Source: Winogradskyella sediminis
Lineage (GTDB): Bacteria; Bacteroidota; Bacteroidia; Flavobacteriales; Flavobacteriaceae
Length of the DNA stretch: 64,000 nt
Direction: 5' to 3'
Assembly (NCBI RefSeq): GCF_003387355.1
Contig: NZ_QUNH01000001.1
Location: 1,002,023-1,066,022 of the forward strand
Positions 8,272 through 18,924 of the stretch are shown piece after piece. The translations under genes were made by a program, and so were the position numbers. The first letter of the stretch is position 1. Each line of letters opens with the position of its first letter. The notes under the pieces were generated by a model. That model was given only the letters and a program-made list of their open reading frames with translations. It did not search any database and had not been told where the DNA came from.

Positions 8272-9432
8272 ATGCCATTCTATCATAAATTAGGAAAAAT
8301 TCCACCAAAACGCCACACGCAGTTTAAAAAACCAAATGGCGATTTCTATTACGAGCAATTATTCGGTACTATTGGTTTCGATGGTATGTCCACGAATAGC
8401 TATCATGAGCAACGTCCAACACAAGTCAAGGAAATTAAAAAACAATACAGTGTTGCACCAAAAGTAGCCAAGGAGAACAATATGCAATCGTATCGTTTTA
8501 GAGGCTTTCAAGTACCACCAGAAAACGATTATTTAGACAGTCGTAAAATAGTCCTCACCAATAGCGATTGTAATATCATATTAGCAGCTCCAAAACAGTC
8601 TACAGAAGATTATTTCTATAAAAATACCGATGCCGATGAGTTAATTTTTATTCACAAAGGCACAGGGAAATTAAGAACGCATCTCGGCAATTTAGATTTT
8701 AAATATGGAGATTATTTATTGGTGCCAAGAGGTGTTATTTATAAACTTGATTTTGACACCGAAGATAACCGTTTGTTTATTGTGGAGTCGCGACGACCAA
8801 TTTACACGCCAAAGCGTTACCGTAATTATTTTGGGCAATTGTTAGAGCATTCACCATTCTGTGAGCGCGATTTACGTCAGCCATACGAATTGGAAACCTA
8901 TAATGAGTCTGGTGAGTTTTTAATTAAAATAAAAAAGAACGACGACATTTTTGATATGGTCTATGCCTCGCATCCTTTTGATGTGGTAGGTTATGATGGC
9001 TATAATTATCCGTATGCCTTTTCAATTCACGATTTTGAACCGATTACTGGTCGCGTGCACCAACCGCCTCCAGTGCATCAAACTTTTGAAACCGATGCTT
9101 TTGTGGTGTGTAGTTTTGTACCACGTTTGTACGATTATCATCCAATTGCGGTGCCTGCACCATATAATCACAGTAATATAGATAGTGATGAGGTGTTGTA
9201 TTACGTGGATGGCGATTTTATGAGTCGAAATGATATTGCAGCTGGTCATATTTCATTGCATCCTGCCGGTATTCCGCATGGTCCACATCCTGGAACCATG
9301 GAAAAAAGTATAGGGAAGACTAAAACCGAAGAATTAGCGGTTATGGTAGATACCTTTAAGCCTTTAAAAGTAACTGAAGACGCCTTAAAAATTGCTGACG
9401 AAGATTATTTTAAATCGTGGTTAGAACATTAA
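8272..9432 (+). CDS. hmgA: Homogentisate 1,2-dioxygenase
   Basis: Opens the ring of homogentisate to maleylacetoacetate in tyrosine/phenylalanine breakdown, using non-haem iron. 386 residues, the shorter bacterial form. Cupin core with DADELIFIHKGTGKLRTHLG and YLLVPRGVIYKL around 120-165. The C-terminal catalytic part has YNHSNIDSDEVLYY and HPAGIPHGPHPG, which carry the His and Glu residues expected to hold iron. Starts at the ATG after a repeat-containing leader. Followed by hppD, which makes its substrate, with one small membrane-protein gene between. Confidence 0.95.
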   Translation: MPFYHKLGKIPPKRHTQFKKPNGDFYYEQLFGTIGFDGMSTNSYHEQRPTQVKEIKKQYSVAPKVAKENNMQSYRFRGFQVPPENDYLDSRKIVLTNSDCNIILAAPKQSTEDYFYKNTDADELIFIHKGTGKLRTHLGNLDFKYGDYLLVPRGVIYKLDFDTEDNRLFIVESRRPIYTPKRYRNYFGQLLEHSPFCERDLRQPYELETYNESGEFLIKIKKNDDIFDMVYASHPFDVVGYDGYNYPYAFSIHDFEPITGRVHQPPPVHQTFETDAFVVCSFVPRLYDYHPIAVPAPYNHSNIDSDEVLYYVDGDFMSRNDIAAGHISLHPAGIPHGPHPGTMEKSIGKTKTEELAVMVDTFKPLKVTEDALKIADEDYFKSWLEH

Positions 9433-9453
9433 TTAATAGGAAAATAATTATAA

Positions 9454-9927
9454 ATGAATCAAAATAAATTACCTGCAGATCCGCTTTCACTTATTTTAGG
9501 AATATTAGCATTGGTTATTGGTATTGCAGGCTGTTGCTGTTATGGTATAACCGCAATTGTACCTTTAATTTTGGCTATTATTGGTCTAATTTCGGCAAAT
9601 AAAAGTTTACGAGAGTATGGCGAAAATCCGGAGGCCTATAATGTTCAAACACGCAGTAATGTTAATACAGCAAGGATTATTAATATTATAGCTGTGGTTT
9701 TAAATGGACTTGTGTTGTTGTTGGCACTAGGGATGCTTGCTTTTTACGGCACATTAATGTCTACAGCTATTTTAGACGGTATAGAGAACGGAGATTTTGA
9801 AGACGATTACTATGACGAGTCTGAATATGAAACAACTATAGAATCTGAGAATTCGGAAAATTGGGACGATGACACCTATATTATTGAACAGGAAGTTGAT
9901 TCTGTTAATCTAGATTCAATACAATAG
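9454..9927 (+). CDS. CCC-motif membrane protein
   Basis: 157 residues. Two hydrophobic segments (about 8-48 and 71-103) flank a short loop; the first carries the CCC triplet (IAGCCCYGITAIVPL) that names this Bacteroidota family, related to DUF4190-like proteins. The C-terminal 45 residues are strongly acidic (Asp/Glu/Tyr-rich) and probably unstructured. Begins 21 bases after hmgA, so it is likely in that transcript. Function unknown. Confidence 0.75.
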   Translation: MNQNKLPADPLSLILGILALVIGIAGCCCYGITAIVPLILAIIGLISANKSLREYGENPEAYNVQTRSNVNTARIINIIAVVLNGLVLLLALGMLAFYGTLMSTAILDGIENGDFEDDYYDESEYETTIESENSENWDDDTYIIEQEVDSVNLDSIQ

Positions 9928-10081
9928 AAATAGATTATAGTATTTAAAAAAATATATAACACAATTACAACTAACAAAAATCGAAGAATATTGGAAGAAT
10001 TTTAAAGATGACAAAGATTTTTAAAATAAGCGATAAGAGTTACTTCTCTTTTTTCTAATATCTCGATTCTAAATAAACATT

Positions 10082-11242
10082 ATGGCAAAAGAAGTAGAAA
10101 ACGTAAATTACGGCTTAGAAAAAATTTTTGATGGAGCACAAGACTTCCTTCCGCTTTTAGGAACAGATTATGTGGAGTTTTATGTAGGTAACGCCAAACA
10201 AGCTGCACACTTTTATAAAACAGCATTTGGGTTTCAATCCTATGCGTATAAGGGGTTAGAAACGGGTTCAAAGGATTCTGTGAGTTACGTGCTAAAACAA
10301 GATAAAATACGATTAGTACTTACCACTCCTCTAAATAGTAAGTCTGAAATTAATAACCATATAGTGCAACATGGAGATGGTGTTAAGGTGGTGGCGTTAT
10401 GGGTAGATGATGCACGTAAATCTTACGAAGAAACTACAAAACGTGGAGCCAAATCATACATGGAACCAACGGTTGAGCAAGATGAGCACGGTGAAGTAGT
10501 ACGAGCAGGAATTTACACTTATGGTGAAACTGTACATATGTTTGTGGAGCGTAAAAACTATTCAGGAACATTTATGCCAGGCTTCGTAGAGTGGAAAAGT
10601 GATTATAATCCAGAACCAACAGGGTTAAAATATATTGACCACATGGTTGGTAATGTAGGTTGGGGAGAAATGAACACGTGGGTAAAGTGGTACGAAGATG
10701 TGATGGGCTTTGTAAATTTCTTATCCTTTGATGATAAACAAATCCATACTGAATATTCAGCTTTAATGAGTAAAGTAATGAGTAATGGAAATGGACGAAT
10801 TAAGTTTCCAATTAATGAGCCTGCTGAGGCGGCTAAAAAATCGCAAATTGAAGAGTATTTAGATTTTTACGAAGGTGCAGGTGTGCAGCATATCGCCGTA
10901 GCAACAGATGATATTATTAAAACCGTATCCCAATTAAAATCGAGAGGTGTTGAGTTTTTATCAACTCCTCCAGAAGAATACTACAGAGCAGTGCCTGGAA
11001 GATTAGAAGAGCATAGTCATGCGCTTAGAGAAGATATTGAAACCTTAAAAGGTTTAGGTATTATGATCGATGCTGATGAAGAAGGTTATTTGCTTCAAAT
11101 TTTTACCAAACCAGTAGAAGACCGACCAACCTTGTTTTTTGAAATTATTCAGAGAATGGGAGCACGAGGTTTTGGAGCTGGGAACTTTAAAGCTTTGTTT
11201 GAGTCTATAGAACGAGAGCAGGAAAAGCGAGGTACCCTTTAA
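10082..11242 (+). CDS. hppD: 4-hydroxyphenylpyruvate dioxygenase
   Basis: Converts 4-hydroxyphenylpyruvate to homogentisate, the step before hmgA. 386 residues with two VOC-type halves. The three iron ligands can be placed: His in YIDHMVGNV, His in GVQHIAVATDDI, and Glu in LFFEIIQRMG. The C-terminal ARGFGAGNFKALFESIE is typical of the family. It is followed by a strong intrinsic terminator. 154 bases separate it from the CCC-motif gene, so it may have its own promoter, though none is obvious. Confidence 0.97.
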   Translation: MAKEVENVNYGLEKIFDGAQDFLPLLGTDYVEFYVGNAKQAAHFYKTAFGFQSYAYKGLETGSKDSVSYVLKQDKIRLVLTTPLNSKSEINNHIVQHGDGVKVVALWVDDARKSYEETTKRGAKSYMEPTVEQDEHGEVVRAGIYTYGETVHMFVERKNYSGTFMPGFVEWKSDYNPEPTGLKYIDHMVGNVGWGEMNTWVKWYEDVMGFVNFLSFDDKQIHTEYSALMSKVMSNGNGRIKFPINEPAEAAKKSQIEEYLDFYEGAGVQHIAVATDDIIKTVSQLKSRGVEFLSTPPEEYYRAVPGRLEEHSHALREDIETLKGLGIMIDADEEGYLLQIFTKPVEDRPTLFFEIIQRMGARGFGAGNFKALFESIEREQEKRGTL

Positions 11243-11249
11243 CAATCAT

Positions 11250-11288
11250 AAAAGCGCGTTTATTTATTTCTAATAAACGCGCTTTTCT
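11250..11288 (+). terminator. Intrinsic terminator after hppD
   Basis: AAAAGCGCGTTTATT pairs with AATAAACGCGCTTTT across a 7-base loop, with T-rich sequence after it. Ends the hmgA/hppD transcripts. Confidence 0.85.
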
Positions 11289-11409
11289 TTTGCTATATAG
11301 GTTTTAGCATTTCTATTAATGTATATCTCTTTGTAAAAGGACAAAACTTACAGGTATATATAAACTTATATCTAAATAATTTTCAGAGTAGAGCCTACGA
11401 TGTTGCTCA

Positions 11410-11437
11410 TTGGTATTTCAAAGATTTTATACATTTG
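11410..11437 (+). promoter_or_regulatory. Candidate Bacteroidota promoter (DUF3108 operon)
   Basis: TACATTTG at 11430-11437 fits the TAnnTTTG -7 consensus; TTG at 11410-11412 could be the -33 element with a 17-base spacer. Lies about 75 bases before the likely ATG at 11512. Confidence 0.5.
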
Positions 11438-11511
11438 GAATAGTAATTGTATTTAAGATAATTGTAACGTAAAAAATGCGTTACATTATTTATATTTACA
11501 AACTCGAGATT

Positions 11512-12300
11512 ATGAAACATTTATTTACAATAATATTATTCTTTGTAGGATTTCAAACTTCTAGTGTGGATCAAGAATCTGCATTTCAGGACGGTGAATG
11601 GTTTAAGTTTGAGATGAGTTATAGTGGCTTTTTAAAAGCTGGAAATGCAACACTTTCAGTTAATGAAAAGAAACTAGAGGGAAAGCCAGTTTACCATGTT
11701 GTTGGTAAAGGGTGGACTACGGGTGCTATTAAGTGGTTTTTTAAAGTAAAAGATCGTTACGAGAGCTATTTTGACAAAGAAACTGGAGCTCCATATAAAT
11801 TTATTAGAAAGATAAATGAAGGAGGTCATACTAAAGACGTAGAAATTAAATTTGACCATCAGAATAAAATTGCTGAGGTTCATAATAAAAAACACAAGGA
11901 AACTAAAAAAATCACCACTGAAAAAGATGTTCAAGATATGGTGTCAATGTATTATTATCTAAGAAATAATATTGATGCAGAATCTTTAAATGTTGGTGAT
12001 GAGATTAAAACTAATATGTTCTTTGATGAAGAAAACTATGGTTTTAAACTTAAGTATCTCGGAAAAGAAACGATAAAAGTCGATGTTAACGGCACTAAAC
12101 TAAAAGTAAAAACACTCAAGTTTAGACCCTACGTAATGGCTGGCCGTGTATTTAAAGAAGAAGAAAGTTTAACCCTTTGGGTGAGTGCCGATAAAAATAA
12201 AATTCCTTTAAAAATTAAAGCAGATTTAGCTGTAGGCTCTCTACGTGCTGACCTTATTGAATTTAAAGGTTTAAAACACTCTTTTAAAATAGAATTTTAG
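11512..12300 (+). CDS. DUF3108 domain-containing exported protein
   Basis: 262 residues from the ATG at 11512, which I prefer over an in-frame ATG at 11476 because it begins a clean signal peptide (MKHLFTIILFFVGF). The DUF3108 beta-rich domain runs through most of the protein (GEWFKFEMSYSGFLKAGNATL and WFFKVKDRYESYFDKE near the start, VWSADK-like LWVSADKNKIPLKIKADLAVG near the end). Probably periplasmic or outer-membrane associated; role unknown. First gene of a run DUF3108-kynA-M23-pgi with gaps of 5, 12 and -1 bases, so an operon. Confidence 0.85.
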   Translation: MKHLFTIILFFVGFQTSSVDQESAFQDGEWFKFEMSYSGFLKAGNATLSVNEKKLEGKPVYHVVGKGWTTGAIKWFFKVKDRYESYFDKETGAPYKFIRKINEGGHTKDVEIKFDHQNKIAEVHNKKHKETKKITTEKDVQDMVSMYYYLRNNIDAESLNVGDEIKTNMFFDEENYGFKLKYLGKETIKVDVNGTKLKVKTLKFRPYVMAGRVFKEEESLTLWVSADKNKIPLKIKADLAVGSLRADLIEFKGLKHSFKIEF

Positions 12301-12305
12301 GATTA

Positions 12306-13241
12306 ATGATGTCAGACCAACCTAATTACGATAAAATCGTAAAAGCGCTTGAAGAGAAGTATCAAAAAATAGACCAAGACACCGACGACCATTTATACGG
12401 TTTATTGTATAGTAAACCCATTACATATTGGGATTATATACAAACAGATGCACTGTTAAATCTTCAAATTCAGCGTACAACACTTCCAGATGAGATGGTG
12501 TTTATCGCATATCATCAAATTAATGAATTACTTTTTAAAATGATTCTTTGGGAAATTGCTCAAGTGGCCGAAAAAGAAGATATAGAAGTTACGTTTTTTG
12601 AAAGTAAATTGATGCGTATTAGTCGTTACTTTGATATGTTGTCCACGTCTTTCAATATTATGAGAGAAGGTATGGATGTAGAACAATACATGAAATTTAG
12701 ATATACTTTAACTCCGGCAAGTGGTTTTCAAAGTGCGCAATACAGACTTATCGAATTTGCTTCTACGGAATTGATCAATCTTATTGACTATAGGTTTAGA
12801 AAAGATATTGACCGAAATACTCCCTTTACACATGCTTTTGAGCATTTATATTGGCAAGCGGCAGGAAAAGACCATAAAACAGGAAAAAAATCGACACTTT
12901 TAATTAATTTTGAAAAACGTTATAAAGACGAGTTTTTAAGATTTATGGAAACTTATAATACCAAAAATCTATGGACGCGTTTTAAAGAGCTTCCTGAAAA
13001 AGACCAAAAAAACGAAGAACTTATAAAAGCGATGCGTCATTACGATTATACCGTTAATGTGAGTTGGGTAATGGCACATTACAATGCGGCCAAACATTAT
13101 ATCGATAGCGGTATCGGAGACGGTGAAGCCACAGGAGGAAGTGACTGGAAAAAATATATGCATCCTAAATACCAGAAACGTATTTTCTTTCCGGAATTAT
13201 GGAGTGCAGAAGAATTAGAAAACTGGGGAAATAATTTATAA
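12306..13241 (+). CDS. kynA: Tryptophan 2,3-dioxygenase family protein
   Basis: Haem enzyme that opens the tryptophan ring to N-formylkynurenine. 311 residues. Family segments: TYWDYIQTDALLNLQ and DEMVFIAYHQINELLFKMILWE near the N-terminus, PASGFQSAQYRLIEF in the middle, and VSWVMAHYNAAKHYI followed by GEATGGSDWKKYM at the end. His residues in the YHQ and AHY segments are candidates for substrate and haem contacts. Two adjacent ATG codons start it (12306 and 12309). No other kynurenine gene is in the window. The assignment to the family is firm; the substrate is inferred. Confidence 0.9.
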   Translation: MMSDQPNYDKIVKALEEKYQKIDQDTDDHLYGLLYSKPITYWDYIQTDALLNLQIQRTTLPDEMVFIAYHQINELLFKMILWEIAQVAEKEDIEVTFFESKLMRISRYFDMLSTSFNIMREGMDVEQYMKFRYTLTPASGFQSAQYRLIEFASTELINLIDYRFRKDIDRNTPFTHAFEHLYWQAAGKDHKTGKKSTLLINFEKRYKDEFLRFMETYNTKNLWTRFKELPEKDQKNEELIKAMRHYDYTVNVSWVMAHYNAAKHYIDSGIGDGEATGGSDWKKYMHPKYQKRIFFPELWSAEELENWGNNL

Positions 13242-13253
13242 TTAGCTTAATTA

Positions 13254-14570
13254 ATGCCATTAAAACGAATTATAACAATTGCTGTAATTGCAGTAAGTTT
13301 ATATGCTTGTAAAGAGGATAAATCAGCAGAGGTAGGATTTAACAAAGGTGATGCTGAAATTGCCCAAGAAGAAAAGAAAATAGAATTTGGCTTTGATATT
13401 AACGACTATATCGTAAAACGAGATACCATTCAATCTGGTGATAGTTTTGGTGAAATTTTGCAACGCAATAATATTGGGTATCCTGCTATTTTTGAAATTG
13501 CTGAAGCTACTAAAGACACCTTCGATATTACAAAATTACACCCAGGGAAACCATATACCTTATTATACGCAAAAGACTCTCAGAACGATAGTCTTCCTAG
13601 TCCAAATACGTTTATTTATCAAAATTCCCAAGAAGAATATGTGGTTATTGGGTTAAAGGATTCTATCCATGCTTATACCGATAGAAAACCAATTAAATAT
13701 GTTGAAAAAACAGCCACTGGAATTATTGAAAGTAGTATTTCTAATACCCTTGAAGAAAAAGGATTAAGTCAGAAACTAGCCAATAAAATGGCAGATGATA
13801 TTTATGCTTGGACCATTGATTTTAGACGTCTACAGAAGGGAGACCGTTTCAAAGTTATATATACAGATAAATATATTGATGATACAATTTATGCCGGAGT
13901 TCACAATGTAAAAGCAGCCTATTTTGAACATAATGGTGATTCTTTGTACGCCTTTCAGTTTGAAACGGATTCAATAAAAGGGATTGTAGATTATTTTAAT
14001 GAAGATGCAAAAAATCTAAGACGAGCCTTTTTAAAAGCACCAGTTAAATTTAGTAGAATCTCATCGCGATACAATTTAAAACGTCGTATAGCTGTTTACG
14101 GTTATAAAGTGCGTCCGCACAAAGGCACCGATTTTGCAGCACCCATAGGAACACCGATAATGGCAACGGCTAACGGTACAGTTGTAGAATCTACGAGACG
14201 TGGAGGCAATGGTAAATTTGTTAAGATAAGGCATAATGCAACCTACAGTACCCAATATTTGCATATGCAAAGGCAAAATGTAAAAAAAGGAGAATATGTG
14301 AAACAAGGAGATATCATTGGTTGGGTCGGAATGACAGGTAACACAGGTGGGCCACATGTCTGTTATCGCTTCTGGAAAAATGGTAAACAAGTGGATCCAT
14401 TTAAGCAAAAATTACCCGAAGCCGAACCAATTTCAGATAGTTTAAAAACTAAATTTTTAAAGGAAATTAAACCTATTAAACAGCGTCTAGATAATATCTT
14501 TTTCTTAGATGCAGACCCTATTCAACCAGAAAACACAATAACTGAAGATTTAAATACAGATATACAGTAA
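13254..14570 (+). CDS. M23-family peptidoglycan endopeptidase lipoprotein
   Basis: 438 residues. A lipoprotein signal ends in VSLYAC (Cys at about 19). A LysM/OapA-like region follows ([21 protein letters not shown]). The M23 metallopeptidase domain has [14 protein letters not shown] at about 289-302 and YLHMQ and [10 protein letters not shown] further on, giving the HxxxD and HxH-type zinc ligands. Expected to cut peptide cross-links in the periplasm. The stop overlaps the ATG of pgi by one base. Confidence 0.9.
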   Translation: MPLKRIITIAVIAVSLYACKEDKSAEVGFNKGDAEIAQEEKKIEFGFDINDYIVKRDTIQSGDSFGEILQRNNIGYPAIFEIAEATKDTFDITKLHPGKPYTLLYAKDSQNDSLPSPNTFIYQNSQEEYVVIGLKDSIHAYTDRKPIKYVEKTATGIIESSISNTLEEKGLSQKLANKMADDIYAWTIDFRRLQKGDRFKVIYTDKYIDDTIYAGVHNVKAAYFEHNGDSLYAFQFETDSIKGIVDYFNEDAKNLRRAFLKAPVKFSRISSRYNLKRRIAVYGYKVRPHKGTDFAAPIGTPIMATANGTVVESTRRGGNGKFVKIRHNATYSTQYLHMQRQNVKKGEYVKQGDIIGWVGMTGNTGGPHVCYRFWKNGKQVDPFKQKLPEAEPISDSLKTKFLKEIKPIKQRLDNIFFLDADPIQPENTITEDLNTDIQ

Positions 14571-16216
14571 TGGCATTAAAAGCAACCAACCCTACAACCA
14601 CAAACGCTTGGAAAAAATTACAAGCACATTTTGAAACCATTAAATCTCAACATTTAAAAGATTTATTTAAATCAGATGCTTCAAGAGCAAATGATCTTAC
14701 CGTACAATGGGAGGATTTTTATGTTGATTTTTCTAAAAATAGAATCACAACAGAAACAATTAATTTATTAGTTGAATTAGCAAATGAACTCGATTTAAAA
14801 GATGCTATTTCAAAGTATTTTGAAGGTGATATTATTAATGCTACTGAAGGAAGAGCAGTTTTACATACAGCTTTAAGAGCACCTAAAGATGCTTCGGTAT
14901 TTGTTGATGGGGAAAATGTGATTCCAGGTATACATGAGGTGAAAACTAAAATTGAAAAATTTACCAATTCTGTAGTAAGTGGTGAACATACGGGTTATAC
15001 GGGTAAGGCAATTACAGATATCGTAAATATAGGTATTGGTGGCTCAGATCTGGGTCCAGCAATGATTGTAGATTCGCTTCAATATTATAAAAATCATCTT
15101 AATACGCATTTTGTAAGTAATGTTGATGGAGATCATTATCAAGAAGTCATCAAAAACTTAAATCCAGAGACTACATTATTCGTAGTAGTATCTAAAACTT
15201 TTACTACTCAAGAAACCTTATCTAATGCAAATTCAATTAGAACATGGTTTTTAGAATCGCAACCAAAAGAAGCGGTTTCTAAACACTTTGTTGCAGTCTC
15301 AACTAATATTGAAAGTGTAAAAAACTTTGGAATTGATGAGGAGAATATCTTCCCAATGAAAGATTGGGTTGGTGGTCGTTTTTCATTGTGGAGTGCTGTT
15401 GGTTTATCTATTAGTTTAGCTGTAGGTTATACGCATTTTGAAAGTCTTCTAAACGGTGCTCATAAAATGGATGAGCATTTTAAAACTGCAGACTTTAATG
15501 CTAATATTCCTGTAATATCGGCTTTATTAACCATTTGGTATAATAATTTTTTTAAAGCTGAAAGTGAAGCTATAATTCCATATACGCAATACTTAAATCA
15601 ATTTGCAACCTACCTTCAACAAGGTATTATGGAAAGTAATGGTAAAAGTGTAGATAGAGACGGTAAGCCGGTAAACTACCAAACCGGAACATTAATTTGG
15701 GGAGAACCAGGAACCAATTCGCAACATGCGTTCTTTCAATTAATACATCAAGGAACAAAACTTATTCCAACCGATTTTATTGGTTATGTAGAGTCTTTAC
15801 ATGGTAATAAAGATCATCATAATAAATTAATGTCTAATTACTTTGCACAAACCGAAGCCTTAATGAATGGTAAAACCGAAGCTGAAGTGCTCTCGGAATT
15901 AAAAGCACAATCACTCGGAGAAGATGCGATTTCTAAGCTGTTGCCTTTTAAAGTATTTGAAGGAAACAAGCCTACAACTTCATTACTAATTCAGAAATTA
16001 ACACCTGAAAGTTTGGGGAAATTGATTGCTATGTACGAACACAAAATCTTTGTACAAGGTATTATTTGGAACATTTTTAGTTATGATCAATTTGGAGTAG
16101 AGCTCGGTAAGCAGTTAGCGAAATCTATTCTAAACGAACTTAATAATGACGCCAAGAGTGCAGTACATGATGGATCTACGCAAAATCTATTGTCATTTTT
16201 TAAGGAAAACTGTTAA
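14570..16216 (+). CDS. pgi: Glucose-6-phosphate isomerase
   Basis: Interconverts glucose-6-phosphate and fructose-6-phosphate. 548 residues, usual length. Signatures: [11 protein letters not shown] (sugar-phosphate binding), [11 protein letters not shown], and [14 protein letters not shown]. The C-terminal [17 protein letters not shown] matches PGI signature 2. The start codon overlaps the stop of the M23 gene (TAATG), indicating coupled translation. Last gene of the DUF3108 operon. Confidence 0.97.
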   Translation: MALKATNPTTTNAWKKLQAHFETIKSQHLKDLFKSDASRANDLTVQWEDFYVDFSKNRITTETINLLVELANELDLKDAISKYFEGDIINATEGRAVLHTALRAPKDASVFVDGENVIPGIHEVKTKIEKFTNSVVSGEHTGYTGKAITDIVNIGIGGSDLGPAMIVDSLQYYKNHLNTHFVSNVDGDHYQEVIKNLNPETTLFVVVSKTFTTQETLSNANSIRTWFLESQPKEAVSKHFVAVSTNIESVKNFGIDEENIFPMKDWVGGRFSLWSAVGLSISLAVGYTHFESLLNGAHKMDEHFKTADFNANIPVISALLTIWYNNFFKAESEAIIPYTQYLNQFATYLQQGIMESNGKSVDRDGKPVNYQTGTLIWGEPGTNSQHAFFQLIHQGTKLIPTDFIGYVESLHGNKDHHNKLMSNYFAQTEALMNGKTEAEVLSELKAQSLGEDAISKLLPFKVFEGNKPTTSLLIQKLTPESLGKLIAMYEHKIFVQGIIWNIFSYDQFGVELGKQLAKSILNELNNDAKSAVHDGSTQNLLSFFKENC

Positions 16217-16318
16217 AAACTGTTAAAAAGTTTTAATAAAATTAATTATGCATGCATAAAAATTACTAAATATATATTTATCTTAGTTGGGCTCAATTGT
16301 TAACGTTAAGTTAATCTA

Positions 16319-16344
16319 ACAGCTATAATAGCTGTGTAATTTTG
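16319..16344 (+). promoter_or_regulatory. Candidate promoter with overlapping palindrome before the TonB receptor
   Basis: TAATTTTG at 16337-16344 fits the TAnnTTTG -7 element. Directly upstream, ACAGCTAT-A-ATAGCTGT (16319-16335) is a perfect 17-base palindrome lying in the spacer, a likely regulator site (inference). Confidence 0.5.
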
Positions 16345-16377
16345 CGCTGATAAAAAACCAATTAACTTAAATTTTAT

Positions 16378-18912
16378 ATGAAAAAATTTAGTCTTTTTTT
16401 ATGTACTGTTGTTTTAACTAGTTTAGCAACATTTGCATATGCCCAAAGCACTATTACGGGTAAAATTATTGATAGTGATATGAACTCTGCGCTTCCTGGT
16501 GCTAACATCATCGAAAAGGGAACGACAAATGGAACGACTACAGATTTTGAAGGAACGTTTACTTTAACTACTAATTCTAGCTCTGGTGAAGTTGTTATTT
16601 CTTATGTAGGGTATGTTACTCAAACTATTGCATTTAATGGTGATACTGATTTAGGTACAATCACATTAATGTCTAGCAATGTTGGCTTAGATGAAATTTT
16701 ACTTGTGGCATCTGTTGCAGTTGACAGAAAGACTCCAGTTGCGGTTTCTACAATTAAGGCTGAAGAAATTGCAATTAAGTTGGGTACTCAAGAATTTCCT
16801 GAAATTTTAAAAACAACACCTGGTGTTTATGTTACAAGGCAAGGTGGTGGTTACGGAGATAGTAGAATTAACCTTAGAGGATTTAGTTCTGAAAACGTAG
16901 CTGTAATGATTAATGGTGTTCCGGTAAACGACATGGAAAACGGAGCTGTTTATTGGAGTAACTGGGCAGGATTAGGAGATGTAACATCAACGATGCAAGT
17001 ACAAAGAGGTTTAGGTGCTTCTAAAGTAGCAGTTAATTCAGTAGGTGGTACAATTAACATTATTACAAAAACAACTGATGCAGAACAAGGTGGTCAATTT
17101 GGTGCTACTTTAGGTAATGATGGCTATACTAAGTATGGTATGACCTACTCAACAGGATTAAGCGATAAGGGTTTTGCAGCCACTGTGAGTGCTGCTAAAC
17201 TTTATGGTGACGGTTACGTAGATGGAACTGAATTTTCTGGGTATAATTATTTTTTAAGTTTATCGCAACAAATAAATGATGCACATAGATTGTCTTTTAC
17301 AGCTTTTGGAGCACAACAACAACACGGACAACGTTACAACCGCTCTACAATAGCAGAGTTAAAAGATACAGATTCAGGTCCTCAAAAAGCAAATAAAGAT
17401 TGGGGTTATAAAAATGGTGAAGTTTACCACCAGTCTTATAATTTTTATCACAAACCACAGTTATCTATAAATCACCTTTGGAATATTAATGACCAATCTT
17501 CTTTATCAACCGCAGCATACGCGTCGTTTGGTACTGGAGGTGGACGTAGAGATGAAGGTTCTAAACTAGGATCTGATGAATACAGGTTAGGTTCTACAGG
17601 CTTAACACCAATTGATTTTGATAAAGTTGTGGAAGAAAACCGTGCTAATGGTGTTAATGGTTCTACAGATATTCTTTCAGCATCTATAAATAATCACGAA
17701 TGGTATGGTATCTTATCGAGTTATAAAAATAGAGTTAATGATCAATTAACAGTGTCTGCCGGATTTGATGGTCGTTACTACATAGGATCACACTGGTATG
17801 AAGTTACAGATTTATTAGGAGGTCAATTCTTTTTAGATAATGAAAGTGATACTTTCGCTTTCGGTCAGCCATTACAAGTAGGTGATAAATACAACAAAGA
17901 TTACGATGGTGTAGTTACAAGATATGGACTTTTTGGACAAGCAGAATACCAAATTAACGAGTCTGTAAACGTATTTGTTGCAGCAGATGTTTCAAATAGT
18001 ATTTACAAGCAAAAAGAATACATGAATAATACTATCGTAGGTAGCAGAGAGTCTGAAGCTGTAGATTTCTTGGGATACGGTGTTAAAGGTGGTGGTAACT
18101 ACAACTTAGACATGAATAATAATGTATTTGTTAATGTTGGTTATTTCTCTAAAGCACCATTCTTAGATGATGTATTTTTAGATGAAGACAATATCATTCC
18201 TAACGAAGAAGCTGTTAATGAAAAAGTATTTAGTGCAGAACTTGGTTATGGTTTCCGTGGAGAAAAATTAAGTGCTAATGTTAACGTATATTATACGCAA
18301 TGGTTAGATAAATCATTAGGAGGTTCAATTGGTACAGGTGAAAGTTTGTTTTTCTATAACTTACAAGGTATTGATGCCTTACACCAAGGTGTTGAGGTTG
18401 ACTTTAGATATAGCGCAACGGATTACTTAACAGTAACAGGTATGGTATCGATAGGAGATTGGCAGTGGAAGAGCAATGTGTCTTCAGAAATTAGAGATCA
18501 ATCTGGTGATGTTGTAGATGTTGTAGAAGTGTATGCCGAGGATTTAAAAGTAGGTGATGTTGCTCAAACAACATTTGCTCTTGGTGTAGATTACAAGCTT
18601 GCTGCTAAATCTAACATATATATTGATTATAACTTTGCTGGTGATAACTACTCTTCATATGATGTAACAAATAGAGGAAGTAATGATTTGCCAGATGTAT
18701 GGAAACTTCCTGATTTTGGTTTATTTGATGTTGGTTTAAGACACTCTTTCGAAATGGGTTCTTTTAATGCAACACTAATTGGTAAAGTGAATAATGCATT
18801 TAATACCGAGTATGTTTCTGATGCTAACGATTTAGATGGTACTGCAGAAACAGCTCAAGTTTATTTTGGTCCTGGAAGAACATATAGTGTAGGATTAAAT
18901 GTTAATTTTTAA
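16378..18912 (+). CDS. TonB-dependent receptor
   Basis: 844 residues. Signal peptide ends at FAYAQ (about 23). A carboxypeptidase-regulatory-like domain spans 25-100 (GANIIEKGTTNGTTTDFEG), the plug about 115-235 (ILKTTPGVYVTRQGGGYGDS, INLRGFSSENVAVMINGVPV), and a 22-strand-type barrel ends SVGLNVNF. Takes up an unknown large solute through the outer membrane. It is followed after 12 bases by a lipoprotein gene, but that protein is not a recognisable SusD, so this is not a standard SusCD pair. Confidence 0.93.
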   Translation: MKKFSLFLCTVVLTSLATFAYAQSTITGKIIDSDMNSALPGANIIEKGTTNGTTTDFEGTFTLTTNSSSGEVVISYVGYVTQTIAFNGDTDLGTITLMSSNVGLDEILLVASVAVDRKTPVAVSTIKAEEIAIKLGTQEFPEILKTTPGVYVTRQGGGYGDSRINLRGFSSENVAVMINGVPVNDMENGAVYWSNWAGLGDVTSTMQVQRGLGASKVAVNSVGGTINIITKTTDAEQGGQFGATLGNDGYTKYGMTYSTGLSDKGFAATVSAAKLYGDGYVDGTEFSGYNYFLSLSQQINDAHRLSFTAFGAQQQHGQRYNRSTIAELKDTDSGPQKANKDWGYKNGEVYHQSYNFYHKPQLSINHLWNINDQSSLSTAAYASFGTGGGRRDEGSKLGSDEYRLGSTGLTPIDFDKVVEENRANGVNGSTDILSASINNHEWYGILSSYKNRVNDQLTVSAGFDGRYYIGSHWYEVTDLLGGQFFLDNESDTFAFGQPLQVGDKYNKDYDGVVTRYGLFGQAEYQINESVNVFVAADVSNSIYKQKEYMNNTIVGSRESEAVDFLGYGVKGGGNYNLDMNNNVFVNVGYFSKAPFLDDVFLDEDNIIPNEEAVNEKVFSAELGYGFRGEKLSANVNVYYTQWLDKSLGGSIGTGESLFFYNLQGIDALHQGVEVDFRYSATDYLTVTGMVSIGDWQWKSNVSSEIRDQSGDVVDVVEVYAEDLKVGDVAQTTFALGVDYKLAAKSNIYIDYNFAGDNYSSYDVTNRGSNDLPDVWKLPDFGLFDVGLRHSFEMGSFNATLIGKVNNAFNTEYVSDANDLDGTAETAQVYFGPGRTYSVGLNVNF

Positions 18913-18924
18913 AAAAAATTGAAT

